64,000 nt of DNA, taken from positions 1,347,605 to 1,411,604 of the forward strand of contig JAQOOI010000073.1 of NCBI GenBank assembly GCA_028554645.1, in the 5' to 3' direction. Every line of letters starts with the position of its first letter. Position 1 is the first letter of the stretch. Below are positions 11,149 to 22,652 of this stretch, piece by piece. Source of the stretch: Omphalotus guepiniiformis (taxonomy: Eukaryota; Basidiomycota; Agaricomycetes; Agaricales; Omphalotaceae). A program made the position numbers and the translations under genes. A model generated the notes under the pieces. That model did no database searches. It had not been told where the DNA came from and saw only the letters and a program-made list of their open reading frames with translations.

Positions 11149-12324
11149 TTGGACCTCTCTAGTAGCAAGCATGTCCCACTACTATGGCTCCTGTATGTAA
11201 ATATTAGATTCTGGTTCCAATACTTTCGATTTGTTCATAATAGAAATGTTGCACTCTTTGTTTAGAGCAAAGGAAAGGTACCATTCAGTTGACTGCGCGG
11301 AGTCCGGCACGAACTCCGCCAGTTCCAGCAAAGCGAAGCAAGAGTGGTGAGGCCGCTTTCTCACGCTCTTCGCTTTTCTTTCGTTCTTCATCGGCGGCTG
11401 CAGTCTCATCACAGGAGAATGATACAACATTTCCGCTCATTTTCTTTCATCAGTCTCTCTCTCTCTACACACATACAATGCAAGAGTAGCTGTTTTTTTT
11501 TCCCCAATTCTGTCTGAGCCTCGACACATGTGGCATTGAAGAACTCAGGTCGCATTTGCTAGCTTTGCACGAGAGAGAGAGAGCATTACACAATCCATTC
11601 ACTCCCACTTCCCCAAGGTGGAATCCTGCACTACCGAGCTCAAGGTCCAGGCGATCAATGATTTAGCGGTGGTCTTTCATGGTTCACCGCTTCATTCCCG
11701 CCTTACCACTATCTTTGCTATTTGGGTGTCCAGAAGAACTCATCGACTCAAAGGGAGACGTGGACGGCCAGCTTGGGATAACAGGTAGTATAGTCGCGAC
11801 GAGCGTTGAGGTGACGCCAAAGTTATCGTCGTAGCTGGATATAGGTGTCGGTTTAGATGCGTCAAGTGTCCAGATGATGCCAAAGTCATCAGCACGTTCA
11901 CAGCTGGATCGAAGAGGAACCTGCACAATCTCAAGTGGGGCGATAATGCGAGGGTCATCAACAGGTAGTCGCGGGTGATAGTGATTGCGAGGAGGAGAGA
12001 CGTGCGGGTGCGCATGTTAAGGCATTCCGTTTTCCTTCCACTGCTTTAATTTTTCCATCACCAACGCTCCATATCGTTCCTACTGCCCCTTATGTTTTCT
12101 GCTGCCTCTTTATCCCCCACCACTGCTTCTTTCTACCACCACCGCATTCCTTCATCATCACCGCCTCCCATGTTCGCCACCATTGCCTTCTTTCATTATC
12201 ACCACCTTCCCCATTTGCCACTGTTGCCTTTGCTGTTTACTACCACTATCCTCATAGCCAAATACCATTGTTATTGCTTTGCCGCTATCCGCTATCCGCT
12301 ACACTTCTTCCTAGCTAAATATTG

Positions 12325-12860
12325 TCTGCTTTGCTGTTGCTGTTGCTGTTGCCGCTGGTCTGCGCTTGCAGTCATCCTGTCGGCCTGCTGTTGCTGGCTT
12401 TGCTGTTGCTGCTGTCCGCTTTGCCGTTATGGCTATCTGCTTTGCTGTTGCTGCTGTTTGCTTTGCTTTTGCTGCTGGTCTGCGCTTGCAGTCATCCTGT
12501 CAGCCTACTGTTGCTTGCTTTGCTGTTGCTTGCTTTGCTGTTGCTGCTGTCTGCTTTGCCGTTACGGCTATCTGCTTTGCTGTTGCTGCTGTTTGCTTCG
12601 CTTTTGCTGCTGTCTGCTTTGCTTTTGCTGCCGTCTGCTTTGCTGTTGCTGCTTGTCTGTTGCAGTCAACCTATCTGCCTTGCTGTTGCCGCTTGTCTGT
12701 TGTGGTTAACTTGTCTGCTTCGCTGTTGCCGCTTGTCTGTTGCGGTCAATCGGTCTGCCTTGCTTTTGCCGCTTGTCTATAGCAGTCGTATTGGCCCTGC
12801 TGTTACTGCTTGTCTGTTGCGGTCATCTTGTATGCTTCGCTGTTGCCGCCGTCTGCTGTT
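12325..12860 (+). repeat. Minisatellite of GCTTTGCTGTTGCTGCTGTC-type units
   Basis: Imperfect tandem units of about 20-40 bp built from TGCTTTGC, TGTTGCTGCTG and GTCTGCTTTGC blocks, with strong strand asymmetry (T and G/C on the plus strand, very few A). All three plus-strand frames stay open for 400-700 nt and read as runs of Cys/Leu/Ala, the result of the repeat rather than of coding selection. A larger duplicated block, 'GGTCTGCGCTTGCAGTCATC', occurs twice, near 12357 and 12477. Confidence 0.8.
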
Positions 12861-15071
12861 GCAGTTATCTCGTATATGCCATCCATTCTGTCACTACCAT
12901 TTGCTTGCTGCTGCTACTGCAATTGTAACTGTTTCCGTGCAGTATTCGCCACCACTGCTGTTATATCTTGTTGGTCGTGCCGCGCTGCCATTGTGCCTCA
13001 AGTGTCAGTCCCAGTCTCTGATCAGCGCACTGTCTATCATACCTTCGCACTAGGAGTGTTTCACACTTTCATGAGACCCAATTCACGACTCCCATCAACT
13101 GTTTCGCAGTGGCAAAATTGACACTGGCGGAGGGAAGCACTCGCTGTGGATGAAGCGATCGGCCTTTAGCTGCTGAAACATCTGAGCAACAGCGTGTTCC
13201 CTCGCAAACAATTTGGAAAGAACGGTTGGCGAAGCTTCATCAAATCGTCCAAGGAGATATACCTTCAGCTCAGCACAGGAACTCCTATTCATTCCAGACC
13301 CTCATGCACATGGTATCTCTACAGTATCCGATGTGGCTCTTCTGGTAGTCAAGAACAATTTTACTCAGGTCGTCTCCCATCCCGTCTTTGACAAGACCAG
13401 ATTCTCTGCTGCTCAAGCTTGGCTTTATCTCAAGCTCGATGGCATGCGCCGCCTCGCGACTGGCAGAGTCTCGGACTTTAGAACCCAAGTGTGGTGCCTG
13501 TCCGAGTCCCCGAGATAAATTTGTTTGATAACACAAGTCCACTTTCATCTCATTGTCTGAAGACTTGCACCCAGAGGAAGCACCAGCTGACTGCTACCAA
13601 CGCCCATATGAATCAACCTGCTCGCTACTATTGTTCAACCCTCTTGCTTATACAGGCATCATTCACCACGTCAGTAGTGTGTCGAACGAGCCGATGTAGC
13701 GAATTACCATGTGCCTTTACTAGCAAGGAAAGTGCAAAGAGATTAGGAACTTCATTTCGAGACTCAGCGTTGGAGTCAGCATTGCATGGGGCATGGGTGG
13801 TTTGAGAGTACTACTAGCACATGAAATGTAAGGGAGATTCAGCGAGACAATGCGAAGGGGCAATGGTTCAGTCTACAGTCTCACTGTGGGCTTCTGCCCG
13901 GGTGGATTCTTATAGCCCACAGCTGAATGGCCACCCTTTGCGAACGGTGACTCGGCTTCAAAGGAGGAGTGGAGGAGGGCAGACCTACGGTCGCACCCCG
14001 GAGCCTATCAAGGTCGTAGCATTCACATCCACTAGTTTTGGCTTCAAGCTCCTGAGCACGCATTAGTCTCCATTCGCAGAGAGAAGCGGAGGACGTTGCA
14101 TCAGATAGATGCCTGATTCAATTCATCAGTATCCAAAACAAGGTTATTGTACTCGAGGCTCGTTCTCGCGTCTCAAATTTATGCGTGATTCACCATCCCC
14201 ACTTTCCTCCAGTTACTGCTTATGCCTTCACTCCATATGGGGCCTGCTTACACCTGACATGTCATTCGAGCTATCTGAAAGTCTTGAGCTGGCCATTCTC
14301 TCGGTAGCAGCAAGCGGAAGGTCTTTTCGTTAGTTTCAAAGACGACTAATAGCCTGAGACCACCCTCACCGAAGCCTTTCGGATTCCCAGACGCAAACCC
14401 AGACGGTTCAACGCAGGACGGTAAGGAGATCAAGCGAATCATCATAATGGCACAGTGGCAGATCGTATTTGGGCTATTGTCGAACGGTGAACGTTGAACT
14501 GTCACCTGCGGTACCGTGGCTTCTCAAACACTACCCATGCACACTTAATCCTGCCTTAGCCTGCCACCAGCACAAGTCGTGTTGACTCACACCCACTACA
14601 ACCCGTAACTTGCACCATTCATCTCTGAGCTTCGAATATCAGCCTGAGCATACACATTGCTTCGCATCACTCACGTCTCGGATATCGAAGGTTGCGACTT
14701 AGGCCACCTCATAGGTCCAGACTTTCCATGGTTTCTCATTCTAGACTCTAGTCCCAATACCGGGTTCACTCGCACAGTCATACTTAGCCATTATGGTTCC
14801 ATTCTAGTCTGCCTCCAGTAGCAATGAGAATCTCGCCACAAGTGGGAGAGCACCTTCGTCATTCACACTCACTCATATCGCCAGCATGGTGCTGTTGTCA
14901 TCCACACTCACTCTGGCACTTCGTCATATCTTCGTCAGTGAGACATCCATGATTCAAGTGAAGTGAAGGAACTTGGACACTACTCGAGAACTAAAAGCTC
15001 GTGGCCCGATCTACAGTCAGGTTCCCATGCAGGTGGCATTGTGATGTATGACTTGACAATAGCTGCGAGGC

Positions 15072-15176
15072 AGGTTGGGCTGGCGGTCGTGGATCGCCCG
15101 CGGTCGTGTTGGTTGGGAGAGCGGGCGACCCCTTGCGTCCCGCGTCCGCGCATGCTTCGCATGCCCAGCCCAACCT
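15072..15176. repeat. 105-bp GC-rich hairpin with 12-bp perfect inverted ends
   Basis: AGGTTGGGCTGG at 15072-15083 is exactly complementary to CCAGCCCAACCT at 15165-15176. Nested inside, TCGCCCGC pairs with GCGGGCGA, and a small stem GCATGC-TTC-GCATGC sits near the right end. The GC content stands out against its surroundings. Short overlapping frames on both strands are a by-product of the palindrome. It could be a small non-autonomous element or a structured transcript; no target-site duplication was recognised. Confidence 0.6.
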
Positions 15177-15677
15177 CCCCTTAGCCTGCCCTCACCCAAC
15201 GGCTTGCGTAGACGAAGCTGGAACTACATAACACATACTCCACATATTCGGATCCACTACGCGTTTTGATTGGCAGAAAATTATGAAAAGATTGTCGCCA
15301 ACCCATTCAAAGCGTCCGTGTTCTCGAGACACGCTGTACTTAATGGAGGGAAGCAACGACTTTTTCTGCGCAACGCTAGCAACCGCCCTAAAAATCACCG
15401 TTATGGGCGGGAATTTTAGCAACATAGATCGACGAAATTGGAATTTTTACCTCAATGTATAGGTACCTCTCAGGCAACCTCCCAACCGTTCTGTAAGTTA
15501 CATAACGAAAGATAGGCAACGCAACGGGACCTCCCTTATGCGTTACGTTGCTTCCTTACATGTCACTACAGTATGTACTAAGTGAGATACTCAGATATAA
15601 CCCCTTTCTTTTACTAAAGTACAAGGTGCTTCGATTCAACTTACATAATCCATTCGTCCGTTTCGTATGTACTACTG

Positions 15678-18438
15678 CTACACCTCCTGTACTCTCAACT
15701 CCTCATCCAACTCCCTAATCCTCTCTTTCCAAACATCAACCTGACCAAGTTTCTCCTCAATCGACTTCATCTCCTTCTCAAGCCCAGCCATTAGCTCACG
15801 TTGCTCTTCACCTATCTCAACTAGGGGCGTGCCTGCTTCCGAAATACGCGAGAGTGTCCATCGGCCTGAAGAACCTGAGGATGAATCTGTACCGTGTAAT
15901 GTGAGAAGTTGCGTGTGGTATTTCATCAGGGATGGTCTGGGACATATGTTTAACGATTAATCTCTCAAGTAAGGAACCACTGGAACGAGAGAACCCCTCA
16001 CCGAAGTGAAATCGTAACAAGTGTTATCCCTAGAGCCTTTGCATGCTCATACATCCTCCCTTCAACATCACTCGAAACAGCACTCGTACACTCTATCAAA
16101 CACACATAAATCAATAACAAAATTCGGAAGGGGGATAACAGGCTCACCATCTAAAATAGCAAACTTGGGTAACCGATAAAAAACTCTAGCCATCCCCATC
16201 CTCTGTTTCTCACCACCACTCAACACATCTCGCCATTCTTTCCTCGTTGACCAACCACCTTCACGTTCGGGGAGGTATCCCAGAAAAACACTTTCGAGAA
16301 TATCACGGATAGTTCTGCCCTTGCCTTCGCCTTCGCCATCGTGCTCGATGCTCCACCCTTTAGCGAGAAAATCCTCGTAGGAATCAGGATAAATAACTTG
16401 ATCGAGTAACGTTCCAGTTGGCATATATGATCTTTGAGGAACGACGAGTAACGATTCAGGACGCGTTACGATGCCTTTAACTCTGACATTTTCTGATCCA
16501 GGGATATCGATTCTGAGTTTTCCGTCATCGACATCGACATCATCCTCGACCTCACCCTTGGTGGCGGTGGTGGTAGTGGATACAACTCCCTCAAAAGGAT
16601 CCCATAACCCAGCTAAAACCCTCGCAACAGCCGTCTTACCAACCCCATTACTCCCAGTAATCATCAGATGTTGACCTGATCCATGTTGTAGTGAGAACGT
16701 GAGATCACGTACGAGAAGCGGTGGGTCCCGGTCTTCATTAGATGCTGTGGTAGTTCCGGTGGGAACACCAACGTCGACATGTTCAAGAGCAATGACGTCC
16801 CCGCTTTCGGCTTGGGCTTTATCGGCAAGTGCGGGTTTGGTAGCGTGTAACCCGGCAATGAGAGTGTATAAGCGTTCTGTTACGCCTGCGAGCTCGAGGA
16901 TATCTTTGTAGGCGTACATTAGGCGCCCGCCTGCGTCGGCTAGTGAGAGGAGGAGACGGCGGTTGGAGATGTATGTTTCTGTTCGGGAGGCTATAGCTGA
17001 GGAGGGATTGGGTTTGAGATGGGATGAGGATGAGGGGCGTCGAGAGCGAGTGAATAAGAGTGGGACGGCAATTAGACAGTATCCTGCTGCTGACCAGAGG
17101 TATTTAATTACGTAGTCTTCAGTCCATTCGTATGCTATGCGGATCTGTTGAGGATGTGAGGGATGAAGAGGTGTGTGAGGAGGAAGGAAGGGTTTACCTT
17201 GTACACCGAGTTGACATGTCTGATGAGGTTCATATAAGCCCGACTAAGGATTGCTTTCTCGCGTTTACCTCCGTCGTAAAACGCAAGTGAACAACTTTAA
17301 GCATCAAGTTCGTTCCAGAGGAAAGAACACTGGTACTCACGCAACTTCCTCACCCTCCCTCCCAAGTCTTCCCATCCCAGCACGATACTCACCCTCAAGC
17401 TTCGCCTCAACAGCAGCGAGTCTACCAAAAGCAGGCGTAGCAGCTTTGAGTATCCTCACTGTACCCCAATATGTACCAAACAGTAACAATGTTCCTCGGA
17501 CACCGAGAGAACGGGATAGTTGACTGGTGAATAGGAGTAGGTCGAGACTTGGTTTCATTAGGTTTCCACTGAAAAACGTGTCGGGGGTTAGGAGGGGCAA
17601 CGGAAGCTTATAGTGTAAACAGGGGGGGACGTACTATAATACACTGACGCCTTCGGCCCAAGCTTCGACATCTGCAGTGATGTATTGATCTACACCTTCA
17701 ATTGTAGGCGCGTCGAGACCAAGGCGGTAATACCGCAGGTCAGGATAAGAAGACAGATATAAATCATGGATGTATCGAGTGAGACGTGTACGAAAACGTA
17801 GTGATAGCGTCGATTGAAGATGTTTAATCATAATACACCCGTTCCATGAGAGGCATTGCCCAAAAAGGCGGGGGGGAACTCACCATAACATTAGTATATG
17901 TACTCGGAACAGCCAAGACAAACCACCATCCTAAACCCCTAAGGAAACCTTTTGGATCCGCACGTACGAGGTCCCTGACTATACGTCCATCGAGTCTTGC
18001 TACGACGACGCTGAGTACTGTCCTTGCTACGAGGAAGAACGAGTGTAGGAGGATAACGAGTGTTTCTTTCGATCGCCATGAAGGGATAGCTATACGGAAT
18101 AACAATGCCTTCAATGCACGTATAAACGAAGGGTCGAGTAAAGCAGATGAACGACGTTGTTTGAGTTGTTGAAAATACGCTTTGTTGATTGAAATAAGTT
18201 CTTGAGGTGTTTCTTGTATCGGTATCTTCGATAATCTGTTACGATACGTAACGAGCAATGTTTTTGTCCCATCTGGTTCGGTTGTGTATACTTGCTGAAG
18301 AATAGCAGTGAGTTCTGAAGATGTGAGTCGTTTGCCCGCTGTAGCATCTCTCAGTAACTCGAAACATTCTTTAGGTAGCGAATAGAGTCGAGTACGTAGA
18401 ATTAAGAGGATGAATACGAACAGTGGTATTCGAGACAT
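15678..18438 (-). CDS. Peroxisomal-type half ABC transporter (ABCD/PXA family)
   Basis: ABCD half-transporters dimerise in the peroxisomal membrane and import very-long-chain acyl-CoA or related fatty acids. The chain runs from ATG 18438 ([14 protein letters not shown]) through at least seven exons to a TAG at 15678. The membrane domain has the family blocks SYTNVM / [19 protein letters not shown] and the EAA-like segment [15 protein letters not shown]. The nucleotide-binding domain shows Walker [10 protein letters not shown], the signature [16 protein letters not shown], and Walker B plus D-loop split by an intron (FAILD, then [16 protein letters not shown]). After the switch region [15 protein letters not shown] a C-terminal coiled coil ends in ELRVQEV. 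Oddities: the intron at 17829-17883 lacks an AG acceptor, and the gene's last about 80 coding bases with 3' flank are duplicated at 7758-8017. Confidence 0.88.
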
Positions 18439-18523
18439 GAAAGTAAGTTGACAAGGAGTAGTAGTATTACAACAATGTCTAATATACAAACATAACGATA
18501 GAATACAATAAAAAACATAAGAA

Positions 18524-21500
18524 TTAAAACCAATCCTCATTCGCCACACCAATTCCTCCATGCTCCGCTCTCATATGACTGTAAATCCCTTCTCCCTTCG
18601 GGAATTTCTCCATACAAACCCAGCAGATATGTGTACCACACTGCGTACACGTCACATGATTACACCCCTCCGCACGCTCAATAGGCACTTTACACTCCGG
18701 ACACTTCTTCACATCGTGTTTCTCTGCCCACTCCCTAAACAACCTCTCTTCCCCATCCCTATCAGGACACTCAAACCCTTCATGATACTCCACATGACAT
18801 TTCCCACAAATCCTCACAAGACACGAAGGACACTGAAGCACATTTCCTTCCGGTGCACTCCTATAAACCTGCATGCAATCAGGCGAAGGGCAGTAATGGA
18901 ACTCCTTGGGGTGCGAATGGATATGAGACCGAAACGCAGCCCCGACCACCGCGTCGAATTCCTCCGGCGTAAGAGCCTGTCGAGCCACAGATAGTGGAAT
19001 AAGCGTATCACACCTCGCTTCATTCCCGAAACAAGTTAGCGGGAAAAACGCATTGTTTTCCACCGCTGCCTGTAGGAACCCTTTCAGGCACCCCTTGCAA
19101 TACGTATGCCCACACGGCACCAGCGTAATCGGGCTACAATCCTCTTCCGCTGACTCGAAACACACCGGGCAAGTCTTCATCCCTCCTCCTCCTCCCCTCT
19201 GCTGCCTCCGATTCGAAGACGTCCTAACCTCCTGCACAGCGTTCAACGCGAGCTGGAAATCATTCTTCGTGCCCATGATAACCAATCTATAATTCCTCAG
19301 ATCCATGCTCACGTTGTCCTCCCCTATCGCTCTCTTCAACCCAGCAAGCTTCGACCTCATAAACGGTCCCATCATACATCCCGAAAGAGAAAGGAATCTC
19401 GGCTCCCTCGCATTGAGCTCCGCATACTTGTCCAAAATCCTCCTCTTAACAGCCGCTCGTGCTTCCGGGTGTCCAAAGAGCCTCAAACGACGACGAGAGA
19501 CGTCTTCTCGGATCACCACACCCGCATGATTCCTCTCCAATTGCCTCAACCAACCCCTCCCATTCGCAGACCCAAAATAGCCATCCCAAACTACCTCCTT
19601 TTGCTCCCCTTCTCCCTTCGAGCCTCTACGAGTAAGCACGACAACTTCCCCACCTCTAATCTTCTCAAACTCGGCTTTCAACTGCCCCAACTCGCGTAAA
19701 TCCTCTGCACTGAGCTTCGCAGTGACTGTATTTTCACCAACGATAATTCCTAACGTCGTACTCCGCCTCCCATTTGCCCACAATTGTCGCTTGAACTCGA
19801 ATATATCCGCTTCGATCTTCTTGTACTCCTCCAGCGGGATAGCGTACGAGAGTGTTTGTACGTGTATAGCGACAACACGCGTACGACCTGTACACGTTGG
19901 TTTGCGGCGATGCAGAAGTGTGGAAGCAGCTCTAGCTTGAGCTGGCGTAGGGAAATACGCCCATGCCCTGACCCGTCCGTCTCGATAAGGAGGTGGTAAG
20001 ACATCGAAACTCAGTAAATCAACCCGATTACACGCAAGGATATACTTGAGATTCTTCACGACCCCCTCGACAGACGTATAATTCGGTTTGTTCCACATCA
20101 TTCCGTCAGGTTTCGCATACCGAACCATATGCTTCTCTTCCGTCTTCAGAGGTAAATTCATGAACCTCACAGTGTACCGATCAACAGCAGGTAGCCCGAC
20201 GTGCATCACAGCGCTGATATAGGTCTCGCGGTACTGCGCACGGGCGATGTCGAGTGCTTTGTTAGCTCGGTCGGCAGAAGAGTATCCTGCGAAACCGACG
20301 ATTGAGGGAGCTTCCCATTCGATGCGGACGGCGGTGTCGTGAATCATTGCCGCTCGGCCTGTGGAGACGCTTACTGGGAGCTGCGTTGTGATCACTGTAC
20401 CCCATTCCGTGGAACCGTTAAGCGCTGTGTTGGCATTACGCGCCTCGATAGTCGATGCAAAACGTACCCGAGCGTCGGTCATACCGCGCGCTCGATGCTC
20501 GATTAAGCGTAGCTCTTGAATCGAACCATGTCGTGAAAGGAGAGGGGTAAGATCCGCTTCGTTTACATGTGAGGGGAGCTTGGAGATGTACAGCCATGGA
20601 CTTTCGAATCCCGTCGTTATGTCTTGAATGGCAAACCCAGCGGAGAATTTAACCTTGATATGGTCATGGAGGGTGTAGGTATAGAAAGTTGATATGGGAC
20701 TGGGTTGAATGGTTGATATAGAAGGGGTGGGTTTCTATGATCTGTTTGAGTTTCGAGTACTAGCGAAATAGCTGTGGAACTCACCGCTGGTTCGTCGTAT
20801 TCCAAAGTTTCGTGAATATAATCACACTCATACCCTCGCTCACACCGTCCAAGCAACCATCTCCGGCACGTCTCAGAGTTCCGAGGTCGCGGATGCCTCA
20901 CCTTCCTCGTATCGTCATTCGACACAGAGATAGTCGAAGACATGGTAGCTCTCGAAAACGTCTAAAACACCGAATGAAGACGACCAACGATTGGCGAAAC
21001 TGGCTGTGGAACTCACCGCTGGTTCGTCGTATTCCAAATCTCCGTGAATATAAATACACTCATACCCTCGCTCACACCATCCACGCAACCACCTCCAACA
21101 TGTCTCAGAGTTCCGAGGCCGCGGATGCCTCACCTTCCTCGTGTCGTCTGCAAAAGTAGTCGAAGACATTGTAGCGCTCGGAAACGTCTAAAACACCATT
21201 AGTACGACAAACGACTAGCGAAATGGCTGTGGAACTCACCGCTGGTTCGTCGTATTCCAAATCTCCGTGAATATAAATACACTCATACCCTCGCTCACAC
21301 CATCCACGCAACCACCTCCAACATGTCTCAGAGTTCCGAGGCCGCGGATGCCTCACCTTCCTCGTATCGTCATCCGACACAGAAGTAGTCGAAGACAATG
21401 TTGCGCTCGAAAAGGTCTAAAACGCCAAATGAGTATGACGAACGACTACCTCAATATGCTGAAACCCACCGGAGACTCTGACACAACTGTATCCGAATCC

Positions 21501-22652
21501 AACCAAGCTTTAGGATCCGAGTCGATAGTCCATGAAAAAAGAAAAGGATCCACATCCGGCTCCGAGTCCTTGCCGTTCACTGAGGCTGACTCTAACGCTT
21601 GATCGGTCTTCTTTTCAGAAACCAAGCCAGACGTGCTACTTTCCCCTTTCTTCCGCGGAGCCGCTTCTGCACCTTTCATCTTGCCTTTTCCACGAACATC
21701 ACTTCCAGAAGGGGCCTCGATCATCTTGCGTTTTAAAGGATGTACAATTCCTGGAGGTTCCAATGGCGGAGGATCTGTTTTCTTGCGAGTCGCGGGATGT
21801 TCAATCCCCACAAGGGGCAAATAAGCAGAGCCTCCGCCACTGGTACCTCCAGGATGTTCAATGCCGGGAGGTACTAGCGGTAATGCTTTTGTCGGTATAC
21901 AGGTTGCAAGAAGTTCGAGGCCTGATGGTACCAATGGCGCTACACTTGGGAGTGGTTCCTAAAAGGCGCCGTACATGAGGACATAAGGGATTACAAACAG
22001 ACAGTGAAGCACACACCTGGCGTGCCTTTCCTTTGCGTCGGCAGCTGGGATTCGACCTTGGCGAGTCCGCTCGAGCTGACGACGACAACGCCGATGGGGG
22101 AAGCTTGACGGTTGGTTGCGGAGGTTCCATGACCATGCCGTCGAGGGTAGAAGGGGAAGGTGGTGATAAGTCAACGCTAGGTTGGGGGATCACTGGGGCG
22201 GGTAATGAGGTATCCTCTTTTGTTGGGGTTATCTCTATGGGGGTTTCGGTTATGTTTTGGGTAACGCTACATGAGGTTGAATTTGCTTGCTGGAAAACGG
22301 AACATGATCAATAGTCGAACAACACGTTGTGCATTTGCTTACGGGTGTGCTGGTAGGGGCCATTCGATACACCACATGAATTCTGCGGCAACCTGGGCCG
22401 AGAGGACAACGCCGGGCACGAAACAGCCGACATATTTCGTTGACTATGGCATCAGTGAATACAATCTGTGGAATGAGTTTGTCGCCTGATGGTAGTGTCT
22501 TCCCAATAGGAGCGTCCATCGCATGCGCCTAGGTCGGGCATCACCTCATCTGATAAAATACCAGTGATAGAGGAACTCACCTCGACTTCTTCAAGCTCCC
22601 GACATATGTGTACTTTGGAACAACTTCTGCCCCATCGGCAGAACCCACTCAT
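18524..22652 (-). CDS. CCCH zinc finger - RRM - RBR putative E3 ubiquitin ligase
   Basis: The large final exon ends at 18524. From ATG 20482 it codes 652 residues, and the frame continues upstream through an RRM-like block (SPWLYISKLPSHVNEADL). Positions within the 652: RING1 about 438-492 (CPVCFES...CGHTYCKGC), IBR about 528-573 (YCPSPDCMQVY), RING2 about 594-625 (KKCPECKVPIERAEGCNHVTC). In RBR ligases the Cys of GCNH in RING2 carries the ubiquitin thioester; here it is about residue 607. Upstream exons encode five CX7CX5CX3H fingers: CPSFMSGFCRWGRSCSKVH (about 22600-22650), CRLFRARRCPLGPGCRRIH (about 22380-22440), and three near-identical tandem exons at 21416-21240, 21187-21017 and 20961-20785. 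A Pro/Ser-rich linker lies at 21470-22200. CCCH and RRM domains suggest an RNA-binding ubiquitin ligase. The 5' end is uncertain; more exons may extend to about 23290. Confidence 0.82.
20785..21416 (-). repeat. Triplicated CCCH zinc-finger exon
   Basis: Three tandem exon-plus-intron units with starts spaced 232 and 223 bp. Exons are 20785-20961 (177 nt), 21017-21187 (171 nt) and 21240-21416 (177 nt), each a multiple of 3, with introns of 55, 52 and 53 nt that also resemble each other. Each exon encodes RKVRHPRPRNSETC followed by a CX7CX5CX3H finger and LEYDEPAV. The two upstream (5') copies are nearly identical at the finger; the 20785 copy has diverged (CRRWLLGRC, YECDYIH). Confidence 0.9.

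Larger units (their letters stand above)
11149..15577. other. Gene-poor region with simple repeats
   Basis: About 4.4 kb without a convincing gene. It holds CT-rich and pyrimidine-rich stretches (11380-11620, 12040-12320), the minisatellite at 12325-12860, and a GC-rich hairpin at 15072-15176. A second imperfect hairpin has arms 15516-15526 and 15541-15551. A 101-residue frame at 13213-13518 has fair composition but no recognisable motif and no neighbouring exons. The region may be degenerate repeat DNA. Confidence 0.5.

Noticed and set aside
12092..13121. Long plus-strand frames of 205, 243 and 138 residues rich in Cys and Leu
   Set aside because: All come from the minisatellite; the same repeat is open in all three frames and shows no domain or splice logic.
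13213..13518. 101-residue frame of fair composition
   Set aside because: No motif and no adjoining exons; kept only as a remark in the gene-poor region.
14980..15269. Cluster of overlapping frames on both strands
   Set aside because: By-products of the GC-rich palindrome; composition is not coding-like and no motif is present.
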